Source of the DNA: a bacterium BMS3Bbin13
GTDB lineage: Bacteria > Pseudomonadota > Gammaproteobacteria > 21-64-14
DNA: 64,000 nucleotides
Assembly: GCA_002897735.1 (NCBI GenBank)
Contig: BDTW01000042.1
Location: 1 to 64,000 of the forward strand
Direction of reading: 5' to 3'
Both the position numbers and the translations under genes were made by a program. The notes below the pieces were generated by a model. That model did not search any database. It had not been told where the DNA came from and was given only the letters and a program-made list of their open reading frames with translations. How positions within the stretch are numbered: the first letter of the stretch is position 1; every line of letters starts with the position of its first letter. Positions 18,083 through 28,549 of this stretch are shown here, one piece after another.

Positions 18083-20517
18083 GCCACCCCCATCTTCTTC
18101 AGGTGCCCCTCGACCTTGGCGTTGAACGCCTCTACCTCGCGTTCCAGTTCGGGCAACGGCCTCGCGTAGCGTTCTTCCAGATCCTTCACCCGCCCGGCGA
18201 GTTGCTGGGTCAGCCGCTGCACCTCACCTTCGACGGCGGTGCGGAGGCTGGCGAACCATTTGTCTTCCACTACCAGCGTCTTGATCTCGGCCTCGGTGAG
18301 CGTGGCGTAGCGGGCCAACACCTGCTGGTCCAGCACGGTCTGGGCGTCCTTGACCGTCTTCGCCGCTTGCGACTCGGCTTCGATCAGGGCCAGGCAACGG
18401 GTGAGGGCGTCGCGTTCCTCGTCGCTCTCCGACTCATGTTTGATCGCCTTGAGCCGGCTCTTCACGCTGCCCTTGGTGACCTTGCCCTTGTCGTTGACGG
18501 CGTCTTCCAGCAGGCCCTCCTCGCCGGTGTGTTCCTCGACGAACTCCTCCAGCTCGCGGGCGGTGGTTTCCCGTGTGGCTTGGAGCGCCTCGATGGCGGC
18601 TTGCTCGTCGGCGAAGGTGCGGGCGACGATCAGCGCCGGGGGGATGAGGTCCATCTTGTACTTCCGGCGCTTGATGGTGAGGTCCGGGGTCTCTTTGATC
18701 TTTTTGTCCTTGTCCTCGATGAGGCCGCGCGGCTTGGCGGCCTCGACCCAACCGTCGGCAGTGATCAGATGCACGTCGTCCTGCAGGGTCTCGGCCCAGT
18801 AGTCCATCAGCCGCTGGTAGACGTCGTAGCGGCTGAGCAGCGGAAGGTCGGCGAAGCGCGTGAGCAGGTCTTCGGCCAGTGTGTGAATCAACTCCCTGGG
18901 CTTGGCCCCCTCTTGCAGCCCCTTGAGCCGGGGCTCTTGGGCCTTGCGCCAGGCATCGAAGACGGCCGTGACCCGGTCCGCGTAGACCGTGAATTCACCG
19001 TGGGCGAGAATGGTGGCCTTCACCTGCTGCGTCTCGACGCGCGCCTCGCTGTAGCCCTCGCGGCCGTTGCCCTGGAACAACGCAGCGCGCAGCGAGGGGA
19101 AGACGGTCCAGTAGGCGTCCATCGCGTCGATGTCGCGGTTGGGGATGCCGCCGTTCAGGTGCGCGTCGAGGTCGTGGAGGTCTTCGGGCTCGCTGGAGTC
19201 GATGTAGCGCGGGAGGTTGAGGTTGTAGTCGTTGGCGGGACTCGCGATCTCGGCTACCGGCACCCTGCGTGAGAAACGCGGTTCTTCGATCTGCCGGTTG
19301 AAGACGTCCACGATCCGGTGAATGTCCTGGGCGCGCAGGCGGTTCTTGTTGCCGTCCTTGAGGAAGCCCTTGCTGGCATCGATCATGAAGATGCCGGTGC
19401 GGGCGTGGGCGTTCTCCTTGTCGATCACCAGGATGCAGGCGGGGATGCCGGTGCCGTAGAACAGGTTCGCCGGCAGGCCGATGATGCCCTTGATCAGGCC
19501 GCGCCGGATGAGGTTACGGCGGATGTCGGCCTCCTTGTTGCCGCGGAACAACACGCCGTGGGGCAGGATGATGGCGCCCTTGCCGGTACTCTTGAGCGAG
19601 GTGATGAGGTGCAGCAGGAAGGCGTAGTCGCCGTTCTTGGCCGGGGGAATGCCATACTCGAAGCGCCCGAACTCGTCGTTGACGGGGTCGAGTCCGCTGG
19701 ACCAGGCCTTGGTGGAGAAGGGCGGATTGGCGACGGCGAAGTCGAAGGTCTTGAGGCGGCCGTCCTGGTTCTTGAAATACGGGGCCGCCAGCGTATTGGC
19801 GCGCCACAGCACGGCGGTCGGGTGTCCGTGCAGGATCATGTTCATCTGCGCCAACGCCCAGGTGGCGACGTCCATCTCCTGGCCGTAGAGGGTGATGCCG
19901 CGCGGTGCCTGGTCGGCGGCCTTGAGCAGCAGCGAGCCGGAACCGCAGGTGGGGTCGTAGAGGGTCCGGTCCTGGCGGGTGTCGGGGCCGATGCCGACTA
20001 CTTGAGCCATGATGCGTGAGACCTCCGCCGGGGTGTAGAACTGCCCCTTGCTCTTGCCGCTCTCGGTGGCGAAGTGGCGCATCAGGTACTCGTAGGCGTC
20101 GCCCAGCAGGTCGTCGCCCTCGGCTCGGTTGACGCGGAAGTCGAGGCCGTCGAAGATCGCCACCAGCTTCGAGAGCCGGTCCTGCATCTCCTTGCCGGTG
20201 CCGAGCTTGCCCTCGTCGTTGAAGTCGGCCTGGTCGATGACCCCCTTGAGTTCATTGGCCTCGGCGAGCCGGCCGATGATCTTGTTGATCTTGTCGCCGA
20301 TCTCCTTGTCGCCTTTGAGTGCGACCATGTCGGTGAAGCCGCCGCCGGTGGGCACCTCGATCAGCGCATCGGCCTTGTCCGCGTGCCGGTCCGAGACGTA
20401 CTTCATGAACAGCAGCGTGAGGACGTAGTCCTTGTACTGCGAGGCGTCCATGCCGCCGCGCAGTTCGTCGCAGCTTTGCCAGAGGGAGGAGTAGAGCTGG
20501 GATTTCTTCAGGGCCAT
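18073..20517 (-). CDS. hsdM: Type I restriction-modification DNA methyltransferase subunit
   Basis: MALKKSQLYSSLWQSCDELRGGMDASQYKDYVLTLLFMKYVSD...DPTCGSGSLLLKAADQ...FDFAVANPPFSTKAW. The ORF-track start (20745) is too long. Confidence 0.95.
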   Translation of the reverse strand: MALKKSQLYSSLWQSCDELRGGMDASQYKDYVLTLLFMKYVSDRHADKADALIEVPTGGGFTDMVALKGDKEIGDKINKIIGRLAEANELKGVIDQADFNDEGKLGTGKEMQDRLSKLVAIFDGLDFRVNRAEGDDLLGDAYEYLMRHFATESGKSKGQFYTPAEVSRIMAQVVGIGPDTRQDRTLYDPTCGSGSLLLKAADQAPRGITLYGQEMDVATWALAQMNMILHGHPTAVLWRANTLAAPYFKNQDGRLKTFDFAVANPPFSTKAWSSGLDPVNDEFGRFEYGIPPAKNGDYAFLLHLITSLKSTGKGAIILPHGVLFRGNKEADIRRNLIRRGLIKGIIGLPANLFYGTGIPACILVIDKENAHARTGIFMIDASKGFLKDGNKNRLRAQDIHRIVDVFNRQIEEPRFSRRVPVAEIASPANDYNLNLPRYIDSSEPEDLHDLDAHLNGGIPNRDIDAMDAYWTVFPSLRAALFQGNGREGYSEARVETQQVKATILAHGEFTVYADRVTAVFDAWRKAQEPRLKGLQEGAKPRELIHTLAEDLLTRFADLPLLSRYDVYQRLMDYWAETLQDDVHLITADGWVEAAKPRGLIEDKDKKIKETPDLTIKRRKYKMDLIPPALIVARTFADEQAAIEALQATRETTARELEEFVEEHTGEEGLLEDAVNDKGKVTKGSVKSRLKAIKHESESDEERDALTRCLALIEAESQAAKTVKDAQTVLDQQVLARYATLTEAEIKTLVVEDKWFASLRTAVEGEVQRLTQQLAGRVKDLEERYARPLPELEREVEAFNAKVEGHLKKMGVAWG

Positions 20518-20616
20518 GGGGAAACTCTCGTGAGGCAAGATCCGGGGTGCATGCCCATCGGCATGATGGGCATGCGTATCTGCCGAGTGCTGATCTTCAG
20601 CACGGAGAATAGCCGG

Positions 20617-20640
20617 GTGACACCGCGGGAGCGATGTCAC
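20617..20640. repeat. Palindromic repeat GTGACACCGCgggaGCGATGTCAC
   Basis: Fifth copy of the palindrome, upstream of hsdM. Confidence 0.75.
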
Positions 20641-20974
20641 GCCTCCCATGCCGCTGCTGCGGCACGAACACACTCGGTCTTTGGTGGCGTCACCCGCCAT
20701 GCCCGGTTGGTTGGGATCTGCTGTGAAGAACTCAGCACCACCCAACCACTCAACGGGATGTCATGTCTCTGGAAGGATCACGTCGTGAAACCGATTGCAA
20801 GTATAGGCCGAATAAACGTCCTTTTCATTACCCGTCAACGGATCATCTACAGGTGACGCACGCCCTGTAGCCGGCAGTTCTTTGATGCCCGTCGCTCGGC
20901 GTTGCCCTCTGCTTTTGCCCAATTAGGCTCGCCGTCCTTACCCGCCGCCTCTGCGAGTTGACCCGGTGCGCGGC

Positions 20975-21003
20975 AAGCCCCGCCGTTGAGGGCGGGGAAG
21001 GAT
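20975..21003. mobile_element. IS200/IS605-like element end remnant
   Basis: aagccccgccgttgagggcggggaaggat resembles the subterminal hairpin of IS1341/IS605-type elements. Confidence 0.4.
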
Positions 21004-21174
21004 AGCGCGGACGGCGTAGCCGTCCTGTGCCGTTTCCCGGAGTTTTCTGCTATGGCGAGTGTTTTAAGGGCGGGACACGCCCGGTTCGCCTGTGAAGTGA
21101 GCGATGCAGTAGGGTCGCCAGCAGCAGGAACCCGCCGAAGCGACTCCGTGTGGCTGCCGCACTGAGCGCCGTAG

Positions 21175-21209
21175 GAATCTCCGGCATTCATGCCGGGGAG
21201 GATGTCAAC
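21175..21209. mobile_element. IS200/IS605-like element end remnant
   Basis: gaatctccggcattcatgccggggaggatgtcaac resembles the hairpin-GGAGGATGTCAA end of IS200/IS605-type elements. Confidence 0.5.
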
Positions 21210-21289
21210 ACGCAGAGCAAGCCCGAAGCGGCCACGCGCTGGAGTACGCGCACGATGGCCGCCGCGTTGGGGGTCAGTGCGGCCGGCGC

Positions 21290-21370
21290 CGGCGCCACAC
21301 CGAGTGGTTGAAGTTCCTGCGCAAGATCGACCGCGAGACGCCCAAGGACAGGGCGCCGCAGCGCGCCCAT
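21290..21370 (+). pseudogene. IS630-type transposase fragment
   Basis: RHTEWLKFLRKIDRETPKDRAPQRAHRGVW resembles EFLRFLKxIDRETPxDL of IS630 family DDE transposases; not open further. Confidence 0.45.
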
Positions 21371-21653
21371 CGCGGGGTCTGGGGTGGTGGTAATAGCCTC
21401 GCGGCGGCAAGCCCCGGGCATCGGTCCCCGATTCTGTGCGCATTGCCTGGAGGGAGGCGATGCGTATAGAATCGATACCGCCCGGCGGTACCAGAACCGA
21501 GCGCGGCGATACGGCGGGATTCACGCATCCATGCGACGCTCTTGCGACGATGAATGTGGCCTTCGGTCCTGCTTGGTCCCAACCAGTCCTGAAATGAATC
21601 CGTAGAAACAATTGGTTACATCGCAAGGCGCGGATTTTGCCTGCAAAATTTAG

Positions 21654-21703
21654 GGCCTGTCACGCCGGGGGTCGCGGGTTCGAGTCCCGTCCACTCCGCC
21701 AAT
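21654..21703 (+). repeat. att-like 50-bp direct repeat, copy 2 (tRNA-Asp 3' end remnant)
   Basis: Identical to 8137-8186; no tRNA 5' half upstream. Confidence 0.95.
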
Positions 21704-21716
21704 GACATCGCCCGGT

Positions 21717-21745
21717 AAAGGGTGCCCGGCCGGGTGCCCTTTCTG
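21717..21745 (+). terminator. Hairpin plus T-run, probably the original tRNA-Asp terminator
   Basis: aaagggtgcccggccgggtgcccttt; imperfect stem just after the duplicated tRNA end. Confidence 0.45.
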
Positions 21746-22062
21746 CGTTTGTGTCGGTGCGGCGGCGTCCCGGGCCGGATGGGCGCCTTTTCACGCCGCG
21801 CCCGCTGCGTTACGTTTAGAGTTCCCGATGGGGATTCGTAATGTCCCCGTTTCTTCGGCGAGAGATAGGGGCCATGAGGTTCTAATGGCGTATTGAGACG
21901 ATATCGGGCGGGTTTGAACGAAGGGTTCCTTCTCCCTGAGGGAGATGGGGGCACAGATCGGCGCTATGGCCGATCGATCCGGCTGTTAGGCGTAATCCGA
22001 AAGCCGCCGGTATGGCCGGTGAGGCATTCACTCGCCGCCTCGGCCCAACGGAGCGAGACCGC

Positions 22063-23964
22063 ATGCTGCAGATGATTCGAGACCATGCCACCGGGTGGTT
22101 CGCTTGGCTTGTGGTCATCCTTATTTCCGTCCCGTTCGCCCTCTGGGGCATCAATCAGTACTTCGGGAATTCCGGTCAGACCGACGTCGCCAAGGTCAAC
22201 GGCACGGAGATCACGTCGCACGCCTTCCAAAAGCGTTTCGAGCAGGAGCAGAACCGCCTCCAGCAATCTCTGGGCCCGCGCTACAGTGAACTGGTCAACG
22301 ACAAGCAACTGCACAAACAGGTGCTGCAGCGGATGATCGACGAGATGCTGCTGGCGCAGGCCGCGGATGCATCCGGCTTCCGGGTCGGCAATCAACTGCT
22401 CGCGGCCGAGATCCACGGGATCCCGGCGTTCCAGGAAAAGGGCCGCTTCTCCCAGCAGCGCTACGAGCAGGTTCTGCGTGCCCAGGGGATGACGCCGTTC
22501 ACGTTCGAGCCCTCGTTTCGTCGCACGTTGCTGATCGCGCAGGTCCAGGACGGGATCGCGACCTCGGCGTTTGCGACCCCCCGGGAGGTGGACCAGTTCA
22601 TTCGCCTCCTGGAGCAAAAGCGTGACCTTTTCTATATGAAGATACCGCTCTCGCGCTATGAAGCCCGGGCGAAGATCAACGGCGCCGAGGTGCAGGCCTA
22701 CTACGAGCGGCACAAGGATCGATTCATGCGCCCGGAGGAAGTGGCGCTGAGTTACATCGATCTGGACGTTAACCGGATCATGCGCACCATCCCGGTGGAC
22801 GAACAGGCGCTGCGCAACCTCTATGGGCAGGAGGCCCGGCGATTCGTGACCCCGGCCGAGCGGCGCGTGCGTCACCTCCTGATCCGGGTCCCCAAGGGTG
22901 CCGATCCCAAGGTCGTCGCCCGCGCCCGGGCGCGGGCCGCGAAACTGCTCGCCGAGATCCGTCACGGGGCTTCGTTCGCGAAGCTGGCGAAGGAGTATTC
23001 GCAGGATCCCGGCAGTGCGGCCAAGGGCGGCGATCTCGGTTTCTTCGTTCAAGGCACGATGGCGCCCGCCTTCGGCAAGGCGGTCTTTTCGATCAAGAAG
23101 GTCGGGGAGGTCGTGGGTCCGGTGCGCACGTCTTTCGGTTTTCACATCATTCAACTGGAGGCCGTACGTCCGGCCCGCGAGATGCCGTTCAGCAAGGTCA
23201 AGAGCGAACTTGCCGCCGAATATCGCAAGCGCAAGGCCGAAGACCGTTACTACAGTTCCACCAATCGGCTGACCAACCTGACCTACGAACATCCGAATAC
23301 GCTGGAGTCTGCGGCCAATCGCCTCGGCCTCAAGATTCGTCGGAGCGGCCTGTTCTCGCGCAAGGGGGGGCAGGGGATCGCCGCCCGGCCCAAGGTGGTT
23401 CGGGCGGCCTTCAGCCCCGACGTGCTCGGCGGCAACAACAGCGACCCCCTCGAGTTGGGGCCGATGCGTACGGTGGTGATACGCGTGCGCGAGCACAAAC
23501 CCGCGGCGCTGAAACCGCTCAAGGAGGTGCGTGCCGAGATCGAGCGGGACCTGCGCGAGGCCTACGCGAAGGTGCAGGTGCGTAAGCTGGCGCAGGCCAT
23601 TGTCGAGAAACTGCGTTCGGGGAAATCACCGGGCGCCGTCGCCAAGGCCGAGCGTCTCGAGTTGAAGCGGGTCCGGAGCGCGACGCGCAACGATGCGTCG
23701 GTGAACGGCGCCGTTCTAAGGGCGGTCTTCACGTTGGGCAGGCCCAAGCAGGACCGCGGTCGCTATACGCAGATCGCGCTCGTGTCGGGCGACTACGCCG
23801 TGGTCGGTGTCACCGGTGTCCTGGACGGTGATCCCAAGGCACTCCCCAAGAAGAAACGGATCGAGGACCGCCGGGCGCTGGCGCGCGTGTACGGACAGGG
23901 GGAATTCCTGGCGTTTCTGAACAACCTCAAACGCCACGCCAAGATCGAGATCGAGCAGCGGTAG
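22063..23964 (+). CDS. ppiD: PpiD-like periplasmic folding chaperone (SurA_N + rotamase)
   Basis: MLQMIRDHATGWFAWLVVILISVPFALWGINQYF... N-terminal anchor; rotamase AKLAKEYSQDPGSAAKGGDLGFFVQGTMAPAFGKAVFSIKKVGEVVGPVRTSFGFHIIQLE. Confidence 0.92.
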   Translation: MLQMIRDHATGWFAWLVVILISVPFALWGINQYFGNSGQTDVAKVNGTEITSHAFQKRFEQEQNRLQQSLGPRYSELVNDKQLHKQVLQRMIDEMLLAQAADASGFRVGNQLLAAEIHGIPAFQEKGRFSQQRYEQVLRAQGMTPFTFEPSFRRTLLIAQVQDGIATSAFATPREVDQFIRLLEQKRDLFYMKIPLSRYEARAKINGAEVQAYYERHKDRFMRPEEVALSYIDLDVNRIMRTIPVDEQALRNLYGQEARRFVTPAERRVRHLLIRVPKGADPKVVARARARAAKLLAEIRHGASFAKLAKEYSQDPGSAAKGGDLGFFVQGTMAPAFGKAVFSIKKVGEVVGPVRTSFGFHIIQLEAVRPAREMPFSKVKSELAAEYRKRKAEDRYYSSTNRLTNLTYEHPNTLESAANRLGLKIRRSGLFSRKGGQGIAARPKVVRAAFSPDVLGGNNSDPLELGPMRTVVIRVREHKPAALKPLKEVRAEIERDLREAYAKVQVRKLAQAIVEKLRSGKSPGAVAKAERLELKRVRSATRNDASVNGAVLRAVFTLGRPKQDRGRYTQIALVSGDYAVVGVTGVLDGDPKALPKKKRIEDRRALARVYGQGEFLAFLNNLKRHAKIEIEQR

Positions 23965-24111
23965 TTGAGCGAACCGTGACCGGAGCGCCGATCGCGGATG
24001 CAGCGCCGGGCGGCCGTGAACGCCGATACGCCTGAAACTCCATCGGCGGATCGCGCCGGCGGCCGGGATCGGGAGCGGTACCACCGGCGGCGTCTTCGGA
24101 GTTCCCTTCCG

Positions 24112-24290
24112 CGCGGTATTATGATCCCCTCGGGACGCTGTTTCTCGACGCACTGAAGATGCTCGTCGTGCCGCCGGCCGTCTCCTCGATCATCTGCGGC
24201 ATCGCCGGGATCGGGCGCGGATCTCGGGCGGCTCGGCGGGCGCACGGGGCGTCTTGGCGGCGGAGGCGCGGGGGCGGGGGCGCGGGGGCG
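24112..24290 (+). pseudogene. Sodium:dicarboxylate symporter (SDF family) fragment
   Basis: YYDPLGTLFLDALKMLVVPPAVSSIICGIAGIGRG, then LGRLGGRT after a frame change; only a short piece of the family survives. Confidence 0.55.
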
Positions 24291-24318
24291 TGAAAGCCGG
24301 CGCGGCCGTCCGGGTGCT

Positions 24319-25113
24319 TCAGCCCGTCTCCAGGCCGGCGCCTACGCCGACGATGTTATACCCCGAGTCGACGTACAGGATGTCGCCGGTGATCCCCGCG
24401 GCCAGGTCGGAGCACAGGAAAGCGGCCGCGTTGCCCACGTCTCCGATGGTTACGTTGCGACGCAGGGGTGCGCTGCGCTCGGCGTAGTCGAGGAGGCGAC
24501 GGAAGTCGCTGATCCCCGCCGCGGCCAGGGTCTTGATGGGGCCGGCGGAGATTGCGTTGACCCGAATGCCTTCCGGGCCGAGGCAGTTGGCCAGATAGCG
24601 GACGTTGGCCTCCAGGCTGGCCTTGGCGAGGCCCATCACGTTGTAGTTGGGCATCGCCCGCTGGGAGCCCAGATAGCTCAGGGTGAGCAGCGCGCCGTTG
24701 CGGTCCTGCATCATGTTGCGCCCCGCCTTGGCGAAGGCCGCGAAGCTGTAGGAGCTGATATCGTGGGCGGTGCGGAAACCTTCGCGGGTCACGCCGTCCA
24801 GATAGTCGCCCTGCAACTGCTCGCGCGGGGCGAATGCAACCGAATGGACGATGATGTCCACGTGATCCCAGTAGTCATCGAGGCGCTCGAAGGCGGCCTC
24901 GATCTCCTCGTCGCTGCCGACGTCGCAGGGAATGGTGATGTCCGAGCCGCATTCGCCGGCGAGTTTCTCGGCGCGGTCCCGGAGTTTCTCCCCCTGGTAG
25001 GTGAACGCGAGTTCCGCCCCTTCGCGGCGCATCGCCTGCGCGATGCCCCAGGCGATCGAGCGATTGCTGGCGAGCCCGGCGATCAAGGCGCGTTTTCCGG
25101 TCAGCAGTGCCAT
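24319..25113 (-). CDS. fabI: Enoyl-[ACP] reductase (NADH)
   Basis: [47 protein letters not shown]...[30 protein letters not shown]... Confidence 0.97.
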   Translation of the reverse strand: MALLTGKRALIAGLASNRSIAWGIAQAMRREGAELAFTYQGEKLRDRAEKLAGECGSDITIPCDVGSDEEIEAAFERLDDYWDHVDIIVHSVAFAPREQLQGDYLDGVTREGFRTAHDISSYSFAAFAKAGRNMMQDRNGALLTLSYLGSQRAMPNYNVMGLAKASLEANVRYLANCLGPEGIRVNAISAGPIKTLAAAGISDFRRLLDYAERSAPLRRNVTIGDVGNAAAFLCSDLAAGITGDILYVDSGYNIVGVGAGLETG

Positions 25114-25288
25114 GTCGTATCCCCTGCTGCGCGCGCGAGCGCTGCACCCGCGCGGCGGGATTTGGATGAGCGGTTCGTAGTGCGGTAAGGTACCGGAAAT
25201 CCATGCATTGGGAAAGGGGCGCCGGCATGCGCAATCCGGCTTCGGAGCGAACGGCGGTATCGCACCGCGGAGCGCGCGGCGCACACGC

Positions 25289-27499
25289 ATGATGCGTGGC
25301 GTTCGGGTTATGCGCCGACGGTCGCGGTATCCCGTCCGGCGTGGGGCGGCGGTGTTGTGGATCCTGGTTGCGTTGTCGCTCGTCGGTTGCAACAAGACGC
25401 CGTGGAACGATCCGTATCCGGCCGCCGACGCCCGGGCGAATGTGCTCTACAGCGCGTTCTCCGAACGCCCCAAGCACCTGGACCCGGCGCGCGCCTACAG
25501 CGCCAACGAGTACGAGTTCATCGCCCAGGTCTACGAGCCGCCGTTACAATACCAATACCTGGATCGTCCCTACCGCCTGGTCCCGTTGAGCGCCGCGGCC
25601 ATGCCCGAGGTGACCTACCTGGATGCGTCCGGGAAGCGCCTGCCCGCCGATACGCCGGCGCGACGCATCGCCTACACCGTGTACCGGATCCGTATCCGGT
25701 CCGGTATCCGCTATCAGCCGCACCCGTGCTTCGCCCGCGATCGGCGCGGGCGTCCCCTGTACCTCGACCTCAAGCCCGGCGCGCTCGACGGGATCCGCAC
25801 TCTCGCGGATTTCCCGCACACCGGGACCCGGGAACTGGTGGCCGCCGATTTCGTCTACGAGATCAAACGCCTCGCCGATCCGCGCCTGCACTCGCCCATC
25901 TTCGGTCTGATGAGCAGGTACATCGTCGGGCTCAAGGGGCTGCGGGCGCGACTGGTCGAGGCGCGGCGCACCGACCCCGACGGCTATCTCGACCTCGCGC
26001 ACTATCCGCTCGCCGGGGCGCGGGTCATCGACCGCTATACCTATCGCATCGAGATCCACGGCAAGTACCCGCAGTTCCGTTACTGGCTCGCGATGCCGTT
26101 CTTCGCGCCGGTGCCGCCGGAGGCCGCGCGCTTCTATTCACAGCCGGGAATGGCGCAGCGCAACATCACGCTCGACTGGTATCCCGTCGGCACCGGCCCC
26201 TACATGCTCACCGAGAACAATCCGAACCGGCGCATGGTCCTCAGTCGCAATCCGAATTTCCATCACGAGACCTATCCGCGGCACGGTGCGCCGGGCGATG
26301 CGGCGCAGGGGCTGCTGCACGACGCCGGGCGTCCGCTGCCGTTCGTCAACCGGGTCGTGTTCAGCCTGGAGAAGGAGAGCATCCCCTATTGGAACAAGTT
26401 TCTTCAGGGCTACTACGACATGTCGGGGATCTCCTCGGGCAGCTTCGATCAGGCGGTGCAGGTGGGGGCGCAGGGTCAGGAGAGTCTCACCCCGGCCATG
26501 CGTGCGAAGGGGATGCGCCTGCGCACCAGCGTGGTCCCCGCGATTTACTATATGGGGTTCAATATGCTTGACCCCGTCGTGGGCGGCCGCTCCGAGCGGG
26601 CCCGTGCGCTGCGCGAGGCGATCTCGATCGCCGTCGATTACGAGGAGTACATCGCCATCTTCCGCAACGGTCGCGGGATCGCCGCCCAGGGGCCGATCCC
26701 CCCCGGGATCTTCGGCCATCGTGCGGGACGCGCGGGGATCGACCCGTATGTCTATGATTGGGTCGACGGGCGTGCCCGACGCAAGCCGATCCGCGCGGCC
26801 CGCGCGCTGATGGCGCGCGCCGGATACCCGGGCGGTGTGGACCGTCATACCGGCGAGCCGCTGATCCTGTACCTGGACAGCGCCTCCTCCTCGGGCCCCG
26901 ACCAGCAGGCGCTGCTCGACTGGTACCGCAAGCAGTTCGCGAAGCTCGGCATCCAGCTCGTGGTGCGGAGCACGTTCTACAATCGCTTCCAGGACAAGAT
27001 GCGCAAGGGGACGGAGCAGATCTTCCTGTGGGGTTGGAACGCGGACTATCCGGACCCGGAGGATTTTCTGTTCCTGCTCTATGGTCCCAACGGCAAGGTC
27101 GAGCACGGGGGCGAGAACGCCTCGAACTACGAGAATCCGAAATTCGACCGCCTGTTCGAGCGCATGAAGGACATGGACGACGGCCCGGTGCGCCGGGCGA
27201 TCATCGAGCGCATGCTGCGCATCGCCGACCGCGACGCACCCTGGGTCTGGGGCTTCTATCCCAAGGAGTTTCGGCTCTACCAGGCCTGGGATTACAACGT
27301 CAAACCGAACCCGATGGCCAACAACTCCCTCAAGTACCTGCGCATCGATCCGGGACGGCGCGCCCGGTTGCGTCGGCGCTGGAATCGCCCGGTCCTGTGG
27401 CCGCTGCTCGCGGGCATTGTGCTGATGGGGCTGTTCATCGTTCCGGCCGCGGTCTCCTACGCGCGTAAGGAACATCGGCGCCCCGCGCAACGCAGCTGA
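25289..27499 (+). CDS. ABC transporter, family 5 extracellular solute-binding protein (YejA-like)
   Basis: Lipoprotein-like N-terminus (LVGCNKTPW); family 5 SBP features; first gene of a complete ABC operon. Confidence 0.88.
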   Translation: MMRGVRVMRRRSRYPVRRGAAVLWILVALSLVGCNKTPWNDPYPAADARANVLYSAFSERPKHLDPARAYSANEYEFIAQVYEPPLQYQYLDRPYRLVPLSAAAMPEVTYLDASGKRLPADTPARRIAYTVYRIRIRSGIRYQPHPCFARDRRGRPLYLDLKPGALDGIRTLADFPHTGTRELVAADFVYEIKRLADPRLHSPIFGLMSRYIVGLKGLRARLVEARRTDPDGYLDLAHYPLAGARVIDRYTYRIEIHGKYPQFRYWLAMPFFAPVPPEAARFYSQPGMAQRNITLDWYPVGTGPYMLTENNPNRRMVLSRNPNFHHETYPRHGAPGDAAQGLLHDAGRPLPFVNRVVFSLEKESIPYWNKFLQGYYDMSGISSGSFDQAVQVGAQGQESLTPAMRAKGMRLRTSVVPAIYYMGFNMLDPVVGGRSERARALREAISIAVDYEEYIAIFRNGRGIAAQGPIPPGIFGHRAGRAGIDPYVYDWVDGRARRKPIRAARALMARAGYPGGVDRHTGEPLILYLDSASSSGPDQQALLDWYRKQFAKLGIQLVVRSTFYNRFQDKMRKGTEQIFLWGWNADYPDPEDFLFLLYGPNGKVEHGGENASNYENPKFDRLFERMKDMDDGPVRRAIIERMLRIADRDAPWVWGFYPKEFRLYQAWDYNVKPNPMANNSLKYLRIDPGRRARLRRRWNRPVLWPLLAGIVLMGLFIVPAAVSYARKEHRRPAQRS

Positions 27500-27513
27500 G
27501 GTATCACGTCGCC

Positions 27514-28491
27514 ATGATCGCCTATATCATCCGCCGGATCCTGTACGCGGTGCCGATCCTCATCGGGGTCAATCTCATCACCTTCGTACTGTTCTTCTCG
27601 GTCAATTCCCCGGACGACATGGCCCGCATGCAGTTGGGGACCAAGCGCGTCACGCCGCAGGCGATCCAAATGTGGAAACACGACCACGGTTACGACAAGC
27701 CGCTGTTGTACAACGCCGCGCAACGGGGGGTGGACAGGTTCACCGATACGATCTTTTTTCAGAAGTCCGTGCGGCTGTTTGCATTCGACTTCGGGCGTTC
27801 GGACAGCGGCCGGGACATCGGTTCCGACATCCGCCAACGCATGTGGCCGAGTCTGGCGATCGCCGTTCCGGTATTCGTGGTCGGTCTGCTTACCAACATA
27901 ACGATGGCGTTGCTGATCGTATTCTTCCGCGCCACGTATCTCGAGGTGTCCGCGGTGGTGCTCAGCGTGGTCTTGATGTCCATCTCCAGCCTCTTCTACA
28001 TCATCGCCGGGCAGTACATCGTCGGAAAGCTCATGCACTTGGTTCCGATCTCCGGCTACGCGGGGGGACTGAGCGCCTTCAAGTTCCTGGTGCTGCCGGT
28101 GGTGGTCGGGGTGATCTCGGGGATCGGATCGGGGACGCGCTGGTACCGAACGATCTTCCTGGAGGAGTTCGGGAAGGACTACGTGCGCACCGCGCGGGCC
28201 AAGGGCCTGTCGGAGCTGCGGGTCCTGTTCCGGCACGTGCTCCAGAACGGCATGGTGCCGATCCTGACCGGCGCGATGGTCATCCTGCCGCTGTTGTTCA
28301 TGGGCAACCTGATCCTGGAGTCGTTCTTCGGCATCCCGGGTCTGGGCAGCTATACGATCGACGCGATTCAGAGCCAGGATTTCGCCATCGTGCGCGCCAT
28401 GGTGTTCCTGGGGTCGGTGCTCTACATCGTGGGGCTGCTGCTCACCGACATCTCCTACACCCTGGTGGACCCGAGGATCCGGCTGCGATGA
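27514..28491 (+). CDS. ABC transporter permease (YejB-like)
   Basis: MIAYIIRRILYAVPILIGVNLITFVLFF; YVRTARAKGLSELRVLFRHVLQNGMVPILT EAA-loop. Confidence 0.93.
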   Translation: MIAYIIRRILYAVPILIGVNLITFVLFFSVNSPDDMARMQLGTKRVTPQAIQMWKHDHGYDKPLLYNAAQRGVDRFTDTIFFQKSVRLFAFDFGRSDSGRDIGSDIRQRMWPSLAIAVPVFVVGLLTNITMALLIVFFRATYLEVSAVVLSVVLMSISSLFYIIAGQYIVGKLMHLVPISGYAGGLSAFKFLVLPVVVGVISGIGSGTRWYRTIFLEEFGKDYVRTARAKGLSELRVLFRHVLQNGMVPILTGAMVILPLLFMGNLILESFFGIPGLGSYTIDAIQSQDFAIVRAMVFLGSVLYIVGLLLTDISYTLVDPRIRLR

Positions 28492-28549
28492 AGCGCCCGG
28501 CGGGTATCGGGCCGCGGGGACCGGGACGGGTGCCCGGCGCAGGCGCGCC

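Noticed and set aside
20518-20745. N-terminal extension of HsdM in the ORF track
   Set aside because: Includes the GTGACACCGC palindrome and shows no HsdM similarity; MALKKSQLYSSLW at 20517 is the expected start.
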